From Methylococcales symbiont of Iophon sp. n. MRB-2018 (lineage in GTDB: Bacteria; Pseudomonadota; Gammaproteobacteria; Methylococcales; Methylomonadaceae), in the NCBI GenBank assembly GCA_003666325.1, contig QPIL01000122.1:36969-100968 (forward strand): a stretch of 64,000 nucleotides of DNA. Reading direction: 5' to 3'. Below, in pieces: positions 1 through 9,052 of the stretch. The notes below the pieces were generated by a model. That model made no database searches, was not told the origin of the DNA, and saw nothing but the letters and a program-made list of their open reading frames with translations. Every line of letters begins with the position of its first letter. Position 1 is the stretch's first letter. A program made the position numbers and the translations under genes.

Positions 1-103
1 AATGGGAAATTGGAAATGGGAAATGGGAAATGGGAAATTGAAAATTGAAAATTGAAAATTGAAAATGGGAAATGGGAAATGGGAAATGGGAAATGGGAAA
101 TGG
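1..103. repeat. Heptanucleotide tandem repeat
   Basis: A run of 7-bp units, mostly AAATGGG with an internal block of AAAATTG variants, fills the first 103 bases and probably began upstream of the window. It has no coding potential of its own. The unit length matches the other tandem arrays here (2866-2916, 59034-59099, 59351-59518), though the unit sequence differs. Confidence 0.9.
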
Positions 104-304
104 TCGTTACAAACCTGCTCCATCGTTTTAGATAAATTTGCACGGACAGCGGTGTAGCTTATAGCATCCATAAGGGCCTCATTAACAATAGGTTAATGAT
201 TAGAGTACAGTGGGACAATCACACACAACAAAAAATTCCAGTTGACCGCTTGATTTCTTGATTTGTTCTTGATTTGTTAGCTGGCTGACCCCGTTATCTT
301 CTTT
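104..304. other. Non-coding spacer with CTTGATTT-type repeats
   Basis: No gene is seen. Around 250-292 there are several TTGATTT words followed by a GCTGGCTGACC motif. The same words recur at 946-972, 43600-43663 and 45051-45077, so this is part of a small dispersed repeat. Confidence 0.5.
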
Positions 305-574
305 TTAAAATAAATCACTGTGAGATCCAAGCCTAGCCACTTGGAGTGCGTCTGAATTTACTTTATAAATTAATAGTAAGCCTGGCTTTATATGGCATTC
401 ACGAAATTTTGCCCCATTGCCAGATAACGCATGGTCTTTATGTTTCTTATCAAGAATTAAGTTTTTTTCTAATGTCAAAATCACTTCAAATATGGTTTTT
501 AAATCTGCTAATGGTAAGTTCCGTACTTTTTTAAAATCTTTTTTAAACTGGTTTGAGTATCTAATTTTAAGCAT
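305..574 (-). CDS. yafQ: YafQ-family mRNA interferase toxin
   Basis: An 89-residue RelE/YafQ-superfamily toxin, the family that cleaves mRNA on the ribosome and is held inactive by a DinJ/RelB antitoxin. The family landmarks H48 (DHALSGN), H61 (ECHIKP), H85 and the C-terminal F89 (GSHSDLF) are visible. The family normally has Asp-Trp just after the ECHI-P block; here residues 65-66 are Gly-Leu, so a catalytic acid may be missing. The gene overlaps the antitoxin gene by 8 bases, the usual antitoxin-then-toxin order, and is transcribed from the antitoxin promoter. The family call is firm; activity is uncertain. Confidence 0.85.
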   Translation of the reverse strand: MLKIRYSNQFKKDFKKVRNLPLADLKTIFEVILTLEKNLILDKKHKDHALSGNGAKFRECHIKPGLLLIYKVNSDALQVARLGSHSDLF

Positions 575-842
575 TGCTTAGTTTAATTTGCAGATCATTA
601 AAAAGTTCAGCTACATTATCCACTGTATGTCCATTGCCCTTTTCAAGCTCTTGAATAGCTTGTATTGTAATAGGGTTCAGTTGTTTGGCTTTTAGTTCAA
701 ATGGAATCCCACCATAGTTGATAACTGCTTTTGCAAATAGTTTTATGGCTTGAGATGGACTTAGTCCTATTTCTTCGCAAACATGAGAAAACTGTGTTTT
801 CATGTCGTGATCAATGCGTGTGCTAATAATGTCTGTTTTCAT
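567..842 (-). CDS. dinJ: RelB/DinJ-family antitoxin
   Basis: A 91-residue antitoxin with an N-terminal ribbon-helix-helix (STRIDHDMKTQFSHVCEEIG, about residues 7-26) followed by the typical LSPSQAIKLFAKAV helix and a C-terminal toxin-binding tail. In this family the dimer binds the operon promoter and the tail wraps the toxin. It precedes and overlaps the yafQ-like toxin gene. Upstream (881-920) are repeated AATACA/TGTATT words that could be its operator. The start is the ATG at 842, giving normal family length. Confidence 0.88.
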   Translation of the reverse strand: MKTDIISTRIDHDMKTQFSHVCEEIGLSPSQAIKLFAKAVINYGGIPFELKAKQLNPITIQAIQELEKGNGHTVDNVAELFNDLQIKLSNA

Positions 843-880
843 TTTTGTACTCTAAATTAGTTTTTATTGGATGCAACTAT

Positions 881-920
881 AATACAAATGCAGTACAGAT
901 GTAATACAAACAAATGTATT
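881..920 (-). promoter_or_regulatory. Putative operator/promoter of the dinJ-yafQ pair
   Basis: Between 881 and 920 the word AATACA occurs at 881-886 and 903-908, and its complement TGTATT at 915-920. The last two form an inverted repeat with a 6-base spacer. The position, 40-80 bases before the antitoxin start, suits autoregulation by the RelB/DinJ dimer. No clear -35/-10 pair was fixed. Confidence 0.4.
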
Positions 921-945
921 TTGGTGTTAATTGTTGAAATTCAGA

Positions 946-972
946 GAATCAAGGGCTCAGCCAGCTTGATTC
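946..972. repeat. Small palindromic dispersed repeat
   Basis: Perfect 8-base arms GAATCAAG and CTTGATTC flank an 11-base loop containing CTCAGCCAG. A near-identical copy lies at 45051-45077, and related words occur at 250-292 and 43600-43663. It sits just before the PpiD-like remnant. Confidence 0.7.
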
Positions 973-984
973 TTTCTATCTCCG

Positions 985-1289
985 CCATGGATAATCAAGC
1001 GGGCTTGTATAGCGAATCAATAACAACTTTGGCGAAATCCGCTGATGTGACGCTAACAGATGTAGAATCTGTTAAACGAGGTGAGTATTCAGTGCCGAAA
1101 ACCCTATTAAAAGATGCTTTCAGTATGACCCACCTTGTCAATAGCAAACCCGTATACAAGCAAAACCTACTGAGTAATAGCGACATTGTGATTATTATAT
1201 CTAAGTAAGATACAATGAACATTACAGGGGCTTCTCGCGAATCATTTAAAAAATTCTTAGCCCCTTTAACTGGCGACATTATCAGCTAA
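985..1289 (+). pseudogene. Remnant of a PpiD/SurA-type periplasmic chaperone gene (3' end)
   Basis: The frame reads an 'ADVTLTDVESVKRGEYSVPK' segment, then 'KDAFSMTH', then 'NSDIVIIISK', resembling the C-terminal region of PpiD (R-G, then aF-l-p, then n-d-v-v-v-l-l). A TAA at 1206-1208 interrupts the frame, which then continues in phase as a further 24 codons to 1289. There is no 5' part: upstream is repeat sequence. The family assignment rests on this weak pattern only. It could also be a meaningless open frame. Confidence 0.4.
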
Positions 1290-1340
1290 TTTAAGCCTTA
1301 AAGCTGATGTGACCTTCTCCCAAAAACCTGAGTAACTAAT

Positions 1341-2600
1341 ATGAAACTACATTGGCAAATTTTTATAGCAATAGGTCTGGCAGTGGTTGCTGGCATTTTA
1401 ACCGGAGAAACAGCAGGCATTGGCTCATTTCAGTTTTATGACCTGTATGTCTTCTTAGGAGACTTATTCCTTAATGCCTTAAAAATGCTGATTGTGCCAT
1501 TGATCTTTTCATCCATTATCTGCGGTATTGGCAATATGGGTGATTTAGGTGGACTGGGTAGATTGGGCGGTAAAACAATCGCTTATTATATGTCCACCAG
1601 CGTGGTGGCTATTCTTGTTGGCTTATTATTGGTTAACATTGTTGAGCCAGGCATTATAGATGGCGAGCCAGTACGCGATAGAGTCGGTTTAACGGCAGAT
1701 ATTAGCGATATTGCGGCAAAGATTGAAGGCAAAGGGGCAAGTGATTTAACAGGCATATTCTTACGCATGGTGCCAACTAACATTGTTGCCGCAGCGGCAA
1801 ATGGGCAAATGTTAGGCTTGATATTTTTTGGTCTACTCTTCGGCTATTTCCTGACGCACATTGCCAAGGAAAATAAAACGGTCTTGTTGGCGTTTTGGAA
1901 TGCCGTGTTTGAAGTCATGATGAAAATGACCGATTGGGTGATGAAATTCGCCCCGTTTGGCGTATTTGGCTTAGTGGCAAAGGTTGTCGCCTCGACAGGT
2001 TTAGCGGCTTTCTTACCGCTGGCATATTTCTTTTTTACCGTAGTCTTTGCACTAGGCATACATATGTTTGTTATTCTGCCAATAGCTTTAAAGTGGCTAG
2101 GCAAGGTGCAAGCTTTACGACACTATAAAGCGATGTTTCCAGCTTTGTTAACTGCCTTCTCAACCAGCTCCTCTTCAGCCACACTGCCGTTGACCATGGA
2201 GTGCGTTGAAAAAAATGCCGGCGTTTCTAACAGAACCAGTAGCTTCGTTTTACCTCTGGGTGCAACCATCAATATGGATGGTACCGCATTGTATGAATGT
2301 GTAGCGGCGATGTTTATTGCACAAGCTTACGGCTTAGACTTAGGCGTGACAGAGCAATTCCTCATTGTTATCACGGCACTGGTTACATCCATTGGTGTCG
2401 CAGGTATCCCAGCCGCCAGTTTAGTGGCTATCAGCATTATATTAGCCACCATTGGTTTGCCATTAGAGGGTATTGGTTTAATACTCGCCGTAGACCGCAT
2501 ATTAGATATGTGTAGAACCAGCGTTAATGTTTTTAGTGACTCGTGTGGTGCGGTGATTATTGCCCGAAGTGAAGGCGAAGATCAGGTTTTACGTTCCTGA
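1341..2600 (+). CDS. Dicarboxylate/amino acid:cation symporter (DAACS family)
   Basis: A 419-residue inner-membrane protein of the GltP/DctA/GltT family, importing glutamate, aspartate or C4-dicarboxylates with H+ or Na+. Seen in the sequence: multiple hydrophobic segments, the serine-rich re-entrant loop TSSSSATLP near residues 275-283, and the NMDGTALYE motif near residues 310-318, both hallmarks of the substrate and cation site. The length is normal. The exact substrate cannot be read from sequence. It stands alone, preceded by the PpiD-like remnant and followed by an AU-rich hairpin at 2692-2735. Confidence 0.9.
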   Translation: MKLHWQIFIAIGLAVVAGILTGETAGIGSFQFYDLYVFLGDLFLNALKMLIVPLIFSSIICGIGNMGDLGGLGRLGGKTIAYYMSTSVVAILVGLLLVNIVEPGIIDGEPVRDRVGLTADISDIAAKIEGKGASDLTGIFLRMVPTNIVAAAANGQMLGLIFFGLLFGYFLTHIAKENKTVLLAFWNAVFEVMMKMTDWVMKFAPFGVFGLVAKVVASTGLAAFLPLAYFFFTVVFALGIHMFVILPIALKWLGKVQALRHYKAMFPALLTAFSTSSSSATLPLTMECVEKNAGVSNRTSSFVLPLGATINMDGTALYECVAAMFIAQAYGLDLGVTEQFLIVITALVTSIGVAGIPAASLVAISIILATIGLPLEGIGLILAVDRILDMCRTSVNVFSDSCGAVIIARSEGEDQVLRS

Positions 2601-2691
2601 GTTATGCTGAGAGTTCTCACTTTGACAGTTTAAAATCGTGTTGATAAAAATCATCTGGCAGTTGAATTCTCTTTAGCATTGTTTTGTTGGT

Positions 2692-2735
2692 AAAAAAACA
2701 ATTATCATACTATGTTCATAGTGCTATTGTTTTTT
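2692..2735 (+). terminator. AU-rich hairpin, probable terminator of the symporter gene
   Basis: The arms AAAAAACAAT and ATTGTTTTTT enclose an inner palindrome ACTATG-TT-CATAGT. The stem ends in a T run, as in a factor-independent terminator, although it is poor in G and C. It lies about 90 bases after the symporter stop. Confidence 0.5.
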
Positions 2736-2751
2736 GAATATAGTACAAGAG

Positions 2752-2992
2752 CCGCTTCACTCCCTCCGTCATTCCTGCATGTTCTAAGCAGGAATCTAGG
2801 TATTTAAAACTAGATTCCCGATAACAGACTTCGGGAATGACATCTGGTAACAGAGACTCCAGTTACTTTCGTCTTTCGTCTTTCGTCTTTCGTCTTTAGT
2901 CCTGAGTCCTGAGTCTTTTTAAAACTTGACTATGTATTTTGTTGCGTTTATTTTTATAAATAAAATGGTTTTGGGTTTTTTAAGGGTTGACC
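2752..2992 (-). repeat. Composite dispersed repeat element (copy 1)
   Basis: Parts in order: a hairpin-rich block (TCCGTCATTCCTGCATG, then GGAATCTAG/CTAGATTCC arms at 2791-2818, then CCCGATAACAGACTTCGGG); the phrase GGTAACAGAGACTCCAGTTACT; a 7-bp tandem array of CTTTCGT/CTGAGTC units at 2866-2916; and at 2965-2992 the reverse complement of GGTCAACCC-TTAAAAAACCC. The same parts, in the same relative order, recur at 15993-16110 and 58984-59518. Confidence 0.75.
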
Positions 2993-3021
2993 AATTATTG
3001 GTAAAGACCACAAAGGTGGCT

Positions 3022-3057
3022 TTGTCACTATTGCTTGTTACACAGCTATGCTATGAT
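3022..3057 (+). promoter_or_regulatory. Probable infA promoter
   Basis: TTGTCA at 3022-3027 with TATGCT at 3047-3052 (19-base spacer), or TTGCTT at 3031-3036 with TATGAT at 3052-3057 (15-base spacer), are sigma-70-like pairs 30-65 bases before the infA start. The choice between them is open. Confidence 0.45.
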
Positions 3058-3086
3058 GATCGGTTTTTAACAACAGAGTAATAAAG

Positions 3087-3305
3087 ATGGCAAAAGAAGA
3101 CCAAATCGAAATGGATGGAAAAGTAATTGATACTCTTCCTAATACCATGTTCCGAGTAGAGCTAGAAAATGGTCATGTTGTAACAGCATATATTTCTGGA
3201 AAAATGCGCAAACATTATATTCGTATTCTTACTGGAGATTCAGTTAAAGTAGAAATGACCCCTTACGATTTAAGCAAAGGTCGTATTACTTTCCGTACCC
3301 GCTAA
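3087..3305 (+). CDS. infA: Translation initiation factor IF-1
   Basis: A 72-residue S1/OB-fold protein that binds the ribosomal A site during initiation together with IF-2 and IF-3. The whole protein matches the family: [19 protein letters not shown] at the start, FRVELENGH in the middle and GRITFRTR at the end. The length of 72 is exactly typical. It is convergent with clpA, with only 13 bases between the stops, as infA and clpA are neighbours in many gammaproteobacteria. No separate terminator is visible in that short gap. Confidence 0.97.
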   Translation: MAKEDQIEMDGKVIDTLPNTMFRVELENGHVVTAYISGKMRKHYIRILTGDSVKVEMTPYDLSKGRITFRTR

Positions 3306-3318
3306 GTTCAACCAAAAA

Positions 3319-5595
3319 CTAGGTTTTAACTTTTTCAGATACAGCCAGATCTTTACTTTCAATTGAAAAGGCAAGCTCCTTATTTTTAACATAAATACGC
3401 ACATATCCCCCATTGGCTAACTTTCCAAATAATAAGTCATTAGCCAAAGGCTTTTTGATTTTTTCTTGAATTAATCGAGCCATCGGTCTTGCACCCATTT
3501 TAGGATCGCAACCGTGTTCTGCAAGCCATAATCTAGCGTCAGCTTCCAATGCTAATGTTACATTTTTTTCAGTTAATACCGCTTCAAGTTCAAAAATAAA
3601 CTTATCAACCACACTGCCTACAATGGATACATCCAGAGCTTTAAACTGCACTATTGCATCTAAGCGATTTCTGAATTCAGGTGAAAAGTTTTTTTCTATC
3701 ATATTCAATCTGTCAGATGAATGATCTTGCTGAGTAAATCCAATAGAAGCCCGACTGTCTTCTTCTGAACCCACATTACTCGTCATTACTAAAATAATAT
3801 TGCGAAAATCTGCTTTTCGACCATTATTGTCTGTTAATGAACCATAATCCATCACTTGTAATAACAAATTAAAAATATCAGGATGCGCTTTTTCGATCTC
3901 ATCCAACAATAAAACAGCATGAGGGTGCTTGGAAACCGCTTCCGTCAACAAACCACCTTGGTCATACCCCACATAACCTGGAGGTGCTCCAATTAAACGG
4001 GAAACCGTATGTCGTTCCATATACTCAGACATATCAAAACGAATTAATTCAATGCCCATGACCTTAGCCAGTTGCTTGGTCACCTCTGTTTTACCCACAC
4101 CTGTTGGACCTGCAAATAAAAATGACCCTATAGTTTTGGATACATCTCTTAAGCCTGCGCGTGATAATTTAATCGCTGATGTCAATTCAGAAATGGCATC
4201 ATCCTGACCAAACACTAACATTTTTAAGTTTTTCTCTAAAACAGCTAATTTTTCCTTGTCGTTGCTAGAAATTGACTGCTCAGGGATTCTTGCCATCTTG
4301 GCAACAATTTCTTCAATTTCGGCAATATCAATCAGTTCTTTACGTTTATCTTCTTTAAATAAACGCTGTCTTGCACCTGCCTCATCAATCACATCAATCG
4401 CTTTATCTGGTAAAAACCGATCGGTTATAAAACGATCAGATAACTCTGCTGCCAACCTGATTGCCTCTTTAGTATATTTAAGCTGGTGATGCTCTTCAAA
4501 TCGAGACGTCAGACCTGATAAAATTTTAATGGTATCTTCCACTGAAGGTTCTACAATATCAATTTTTTGAAATCTTCTTGTCAATGCCTGATCTTTTTCA
4601 AAAATCCCACGGTATTCCTGATAAGTGGTAGAACCAATACAGCGGAGATGTCCCGATGCCAAAACAGGTTTAATTAAGTTTGATGCATCCATCACACCAC
4701 CCGAAGCAGACCCTGCTCCAATAATAGTATGAATTTCATCTATAAATAAAATAGAGTGCGGTTCTTTTTTTAACTGATTGACTAATGCTTTCAAGCGTTT
4801 TTCAAAATCTCCCCGGTATTTAGTACCTGCTACCAAAGCACCTAAATCTAATGAATAAATAACACTTTCTAATAAAAATTCAGGCACTTCCTCTTCAATA
4901 ATTCTTTTTGCCAAACCTTCCGCAATGGCAGTTTTACCAACGCCAGACTCACCCACTAGCAAGGGATTGTTTTTTCTTCTACGACACAATACTTGAATAG
5001 TTCTTTCTACTTCTTGCTCCCTACCAATCAATGGATCAATATTCCCTTGCAAAGCTTCATGATTGAGATTGGTAGCATATTTTTCCAAGGGCGACTCTGT
5101 CGTGTCTGCTACAGGAATTGCTCCTTTTGCTTCACTGCTTTGTTGTTCGGTTTTATCCCGTTCTACCTTGGAAATACCGTGCGCAATAAAATTAACAACA
5201 TCCAAGCGAGTCACATCAAATTTATTCAATAAATACACAGCGTGAGAATCTTGTTCACTGAATAAAGCAACAAACAAATTAGCACCCGTTACTTGTTTTT
5301 TATTGGAAGCCTGAACATGAAAAACAGCACGCTGCAACACCCGTTGAAAACCCAAAGTAGGTTGCGTTTCACGCTGAACATTCTCAGGAATTAAAGAGAC
5401 AGTTTCATCAATAAATTGGGTTATTTCGCCACGCAAACCAGAACAATCACTACCACAGGCCTCTAAAATGGGTTTTACTGTACTATTGTCTATAAGAGCA
5501 AGTAATAAATGTTCAACAGTAATGAACTCATGCTGCTTAGAATGCGCATAAGTAAAGGCATGATTTAAAGTAATTTCTAATTCTTTGCTTAACAT
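3319..5595 (-). CDS. clpA: ATP-dependent Clp protease ATPase subunit ClpA
   Basis: A 758-residue HSP100 unfoldase that feeds substrates, including N-degron proteins delivered by ClpS, into the ClpP peptidase. Seen: an N-terminal double Clp-N domain (about 1-145), AAA module 1 with GESGVGKT and the DEIH Walker B, AAA module 2 with GPTGVGKT and LLLDEIEKAH, and a C-terminal D2-small domain. The length equals that of the E. coli protein. It follows clpS by 19 bases in the same direction, so the adaptor and the unfoldase are co-transcribed. Confidence 0.97.
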   Translation of the reverse strand: MLSKELEITLNHAFTYAHSKQHEFITVEHLLLALIDNSTVKPILEACGSDCSGLRGEITQFIDETVSLIPENVQRETQPTLGFQRVLQRAVFHVQASNKKQVTGANLFVALFSEQDSHAVYLLNKFDVTRLDVVNFIAHGISKVERDKTEQQSSEAKGAIPVADTTESPLEKYATNLNHEALQGNIDPLIGREQEVERTIQVLCRRRKNNPLLVGESGVGKTAIAEGLAKRIIEEEVPEFLLESVIYSLDLGALVAGTKYRGDFEKRLKALVNQLKKEPHSILFIDEIHTIIGAGSASGGVMDASNLIKPVLASGHLRCIGSTTYQEYRGIFEKDQALTRRFQKIDIVEPSVEDTIKILSGLTSRFEEHHQLKYTKEAIRLAAELSDRFITDRFLPDKAIDVIDEAGARQRLFKEDKRKELIDIAEIEEIVAKMARIPEQSISSNDKEKLAVLEKNLKMLVFGQDDAISELTSAIKLSRAGLRDVSKTIGSFLFAGPTGVGKTEVTKQLAKVMGIELIRFDMSEYMERHTVSRLIGAPPGYVGYDQGGLLTEAVSKHPHAVLLLDEIEKAHPDIFNLLLQVMDYGSLTDNNGRKADFRNIILVMTSNVGSEEDSRASIGFTQQDHSSDRLNMIEKNFSPEFRNRLDAIVQFKALDVSIVGSVVDKFIFELEAVLTEKNVTLALEADARLWLAEHGCDPKMGARPMARLIQEKIKKPLANDLLFGKLANGGYVRIYVKNKELAFSIESKDLAVSEKVKT

Positions 5596-5614
5596 GGCAT
5601 TCTCTTTATAGGGT

Positions 5615-5938
5615 TTAAACTTCTTCCATGGAACACATTAATGGATGGTGATGTTTGCGTGAATACTCATTAACGATATGCACCTTGGTTTCTGCAACGT
5701 CTCGTGCATATATACCACAAATACCCACACCTTCAGTATGAACTTGTAGCATCACTTGCGTTGCTTTTTCTTCATTCATACTAAAATAATCCGTCAATAT
5801 TTCAACAACAAAATCCATGGGCGTAAAATCATCATTTAACAGCATCACTTTAAACAGGGGTGGAGGCTTTAATTTCGGCTTAGCTTCCTGTACGGCTAAA
5901 CCCGTATCATTATCTTGGGATGGATCACTATCAGACAT
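5615..5938 (-). CDS. clpS: ClpS, ClpA adaptor for N-degron substrates
   Basis: A 107-residue adaptor that binds N-terminal destabilising residues and docks on the ClpA N-domain. The conserved core is visible: '[18 protein letters not shown]' with the NDD and TPMDFV residues of the binding pocket, and '[12 protein letters not shown]'. An extended polar N-terminus precedes the core. It heads the clpS-clpA pair. The 244 bases upstream (5939-6182), between it and the res gene, hold no recognised gene. Confidence 0.95.
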   Translation of the reverse strand: MSDSDPSQDNDTGLAVQEAKPKLKPPPLFKVMLLNDDFTPMDFVVEILTDYFSMNEEKATQVMLQVHTEGVGICGIYARDVAETKVHIVNEYSRKHHHPLMCSMEEV

Positions 5939-6182
5939 ATTACCAATAACAGTAAATCAATTGACAAAGAGTATAGATAAACACCCTACTCCTACACTAT
6001 AAAATTGTGATAAACCTGCTTGTTTTACTTTTATTCAATTATAAAAGAAAAATAGAGGTCAAACACACAGGTCTTTATTACAAACGCACTTATTTCAGTT
6101 CAAAACTTATACCTTTAAGTTTAACATAGTGCCTAATTTCATATACTTCAATCTTTAAGAAATTTCAACATAACTCTTAAAG

Positions 6183-8762
6183 TTATAGCAAATCATTCAG
6201 TTGAGCGTCTTGAACGACTTTAAAATCCGTATCAATTGCCTCAAAATGCTTTACAGCACAAGAATTTTTATATTTTTCGCTATCCCTCAAATTTTGCAAA
6301 TCATTCACAAATTTACTTTCTCTGACTAAATACAATTTTTCTTGTTCATCCTCTTGCCACACAATCGCCCAATCGGGATTATAAGTACCAATCGGCGTGT
6401 CCACCACAAACCACGGTGGCATTTTTGCAAAGACTTTGACATTCTCACTAGCATCTAAACTTTGGGCAAATTTCTTTTCACCATCGCTATCAAATATACT
6501 GTAATCATAAATAGACTTATCGGATGGCACAATTTTGTCCTCATAAGTTTCAATATCGTTAAACAGCGACATACTCCAACAATCATCTACTTCGTGATAT
6601 TGAATGCCATTTAGCAATTCGTCTTTTAGTGTGTGTTTAATAATCAAAGCCACGCCTCTAATAAAATCTTGTGGATTGTCAAACACGCTATTTAAACAAT
6701 CAATACCTGCTAAAACACTCAAAATTGTGGCTTTGGTTAATCCAGTTTCTTGCTCTAATGCCGTTGTCAAATTCTGAATTTGATACTGCTTACTTATTCT
6801 ACTGCCCACATTTTCACTACTATAAATACCTTGAATTTTGTCATCTTCCATCACTAAATTTTGCCGTTCAACCTTAATCATAGGCGGCTTAATTTCTAAT
6901 TGCTCATCAATATTTTTAACTATTTTTATAACTAAATCATCGCTATTAAGTTGCACATCATATTTAGTTTTATGTTTAATCTTTTTCCATAAAATCTTAA
7001 AATTCGCATCATTTGTGGCAAACTGTTTTTTAAACTTCACTGTTGTGCGTTTTTTCTGTGATGGCGGGGTTATGCCTTTCTGCCCCGATTCATCAAACTC
7101 AGTTTGCAAAGTGGATACATAATCTTGGTAAGATTCATTCGGCACCACCACCAATTTATTAATACCGCTGTCATAAATCCGTGTGCCATTTTTATCCAAA
7201 CACAGACGCATTCCACGTCCGATTTCTTGGCGTTTTTTCATCACAGAAAGGGTTTCATTCAAGGTGCAAATGGTAAAAATATTCGGATTATCCCAGCCCT
7301 CTTTTAATGTTGAGTGGGAAAAAATAAAACAAGTATCTTCACTAAAAGACAATAGCCGCTCTTTGTCCTTCATAATTAAATCATAAGTGGCTTTATCGCT
7401 TTTAGAATTGCCCTTGGTGTCTTTGTAATTTTTGCCAGTTTTAGAAAAATAACCATTATGCACCTGAGCAACTTGCTTGTTTTTAAAAAAATCTGAGGTG
7501 GATTTTAAGGCTTCAAATTCTGCTTCAAAAATTTGTTTAATTAGCCCTTCCTCATCCACATAATTTTTGACTTTATCAATAAAAAATAACGATAAAACTT
7601 TAATTCCTGCGCCTAATTGCTTTTGTTTGGCAAAATGGTTTTTAATGGTTTCCCGAATTTGCACCCGAAAAATATCTGCCTTGTCTTCTGACTTGGTTTC
7701 AGTAACGCAATAAAACACACCACCAGTCAATTCCACGCCTTTTTCAGATATTTTTTCAATGTATAAATTTTGGTATTTGTCATTTTTGGTTTTTTGAAAA
7801 ACACTGCTGCCTAACTTAAATAACAAAGTTTTAAAAATATATTCCCCAGTTTCTTGCTTCACTTCAACTTTAATATTGGCACTGGCTTGTTCGTTAAAAT
7901 CCAATTTAACAATCTCAAAAGTGAAACTATTGGCATCATCTTTGACCACCGAAGCAATCTCAATTTTCTTAACCAAACCCTTGTTATAAGCAGTAAAAGG
8001 CGAGAGTGAATACACCAAGTTGTACAGGTTTTTATGGGTGGCAGAATAGCGTAATTTAAAAATGGCGTTGAGTTTACTCAGCGCCGATTTTGATAAATCA
8101 CTTTCCATATTTTGTGGCTCGTCTAGCACCAAAATTGGCTGAGTTTGAGCAATAAACTCTATCATTTTGCCCTGCGTATCATCACGTCTGTCTTCATTGA
8201 TAATATTATTATCCGAATTAAATGCTTGAATACTCATTACCAAAATACTCAGCTCATTACTGCTGGAAAAATCCCTCAATAAACTAATTTTTCGCCGACT
8301 TTCACCTTCATAAGCAAACACAATACGATTGGTATTAAAACTTTTATAAAAATGCGATTGCGTGCTACGCAAGGTTTTCAGCACCCCTTCACGTACTGCC
8401 ACAGACGGCACAATAATGATAAATTTAGACAGACCATAACGCTGATGTAGTGTAAAAATCGTCTTTAAATAGACATAAGTTTTGCCCGTGCCAGTCTCCA
8501 TTTCCACCGAAAAATCACGCAAATTCTGCTCGTCAATCTCTCTATCAGATTTGTCTAAATTACGCTTTTGAATGGCGGATAAATTGCGTGTAAGTTTGTC
8601 ATTATCAATCAACAATTGATTAGCCACAATGCCAAAATGTCTGCCCCCAGAAAGGCTAAAACCCACATCATCCACATTGCCAATAAATTCATCGGCAAAT
8701 AAATCCACCACCGCATCTACCGCATCAGTTTGATAATCTAGGGTTTCATATTGGATTTTCAT
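6183..8762 (-). CDS. res: Type III restriction endonuclease, Res subunit
   Basis: An 859-residue superfamily-2 helicase/translocase with a nuclease tail, which with Mod cleaves DNA after meeting unmethylated sites. Seen: Walker A METGTGKT near residue 90, the DEAD-like box LVLDEPQNMES, the helicase motif VI region ending in QEIGRGMRL, and a C-terminal PD-(D/E)xK-like nuclease patch (YNPDWAIV, then VRESKF). It is the last gene of the operon and overlaps the toxin gene by 4 bases (ATGA). Mod lies four genes upstream instead of directly adjacent, which is unusual. The length is slightly below the roughly 900-1000 common for the family, with all motifs present. Confidence 0.92.
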   Translation of the reverse strand: MKIQYETLDYQTDAVDAVVDLFADEFIGNVDDVGFSLSGGRHFGIVANQLLIDNDKLTRNLSAIQKRNLDKSDREIDEQNLRDFSVEMETGTGKTYVYLKTIFTLHQRYGLSKFIIIVPSVAVREGVLKTLRSTQSHFYKSFNTNRIVFAYEGESRRKISLLRDFSSSNELSILVMSIQAFNSDNNIINEDRRDDTQGKMIEFIAQTQPILVLDEPQNMESDLSKSALSKLNAIFKLRYSATHKNLYNLVYSLSPFTAYNKGLVKKIEIASVVKDDANSFTFEIVKLDFNEQASANIKVEVKQETGEYIFKTLLFKLGSSVFQKTKNDKYQNLYIEKISEKGVELTGGVFYCVTETKSEDKADIFRVQIRETIKNHFAKQKQLGAGIKVLSLFFIDKVKNYVDEEGLIKQIFEAEFEALKSTSDFFKNKQVAQVHNGYFSKTGKNYKDTKGNSKSDKATYDLIMKDKERLLSFSEDTCFIFSHSTLKEGWDNPNIFTICTLNETLSVMKKRQEIGRGMRLCLDKNGTRIYDSGINKLVVVPNESYQDYVSTLQTEFDESGQKGITPPSQKKRTTVKFKKQFATNDANFKILWKKIKHKTKYDVQLNSDDLVIKIVKNIDEQLEIKPPMIKVERQNLVMEDDKIQGIYSSENVGSRISKQYQIQNLTTALEQETGLTKATILSVLAGIDCLNSVFDNPQDFIRGVALIIKHTLKDELLNGIQYHEVDDCWSMSLFNDIETYEDKIVPSDKSIYDYSIFDSDGEKKFAQSLDASENVKVFAKMPPWFVVDTPIGTYNPDWAIVWQEDEQEKLYLVRESKFVNDLQNLRDSEKYKNSCAVKHFEAIDTDFKVVQDAQLNDLL

Positions 8763-9052
8763 AAATCGCTTAATCTTAATAATCGTTCACTGCGATATAT
8801 TCTGATAACACTAATCATTTTACCTTGATGCAAATAAACGATTCTAAAGGGGGGTTTTACTATTTCTCTAATTTTTTTATTATCAAATTCAGGCACAATT
8901 CTGCCAATTTCAGGATGATTTTTTAAGGTTTGCACGCTAGCAATAATTGCAGGAATAAAGCTTCTGCCCGTTTTTTCAACTCCTTGTTGTCGATAATAAC
9001 TGATAATGCTGTCCATATCACCAGTTGCGGTTTTAGAAAATTCTATTTTCAC
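8759..9052 (-). CDS. RelE/ParE-family toxin inside the type III RM operon
   Basis: A 97-residue protein of the ParE/RelE fold. Typical features are the N-terminal 'EFSKTATGDMDSIISYY' helix region and the strand block 'PPFRIVYLHQGKMISVIRIYRSER' split around residues 67-90. ParE members poison gyrase and RelE members cut mRNA; which applies cannot be told here. It overlaps the antitoxin gene upstream and the res gene downstream by 4 bases each, so it is translationally coupled to both. That position inside a restriction operon suggests a plasmid-like addiction or stabilising role. Confidence 0.85.
   Translation of the reverse strand: MKIEFSKTATGDMDSIISYYRQQGVEKTGRSFIPAIIASVQTLKNHPEIGRIVPEFDNKKIREIVKPPFRIVYLHQGKMISVIRIYRSERLLRLSDL

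Noticed and set aside
867..984. 5' half of the open frame starting at 867
   Set aside because: It runs through the antitoxin promoter and the palindromic repeat; only the later part has protein-like character.
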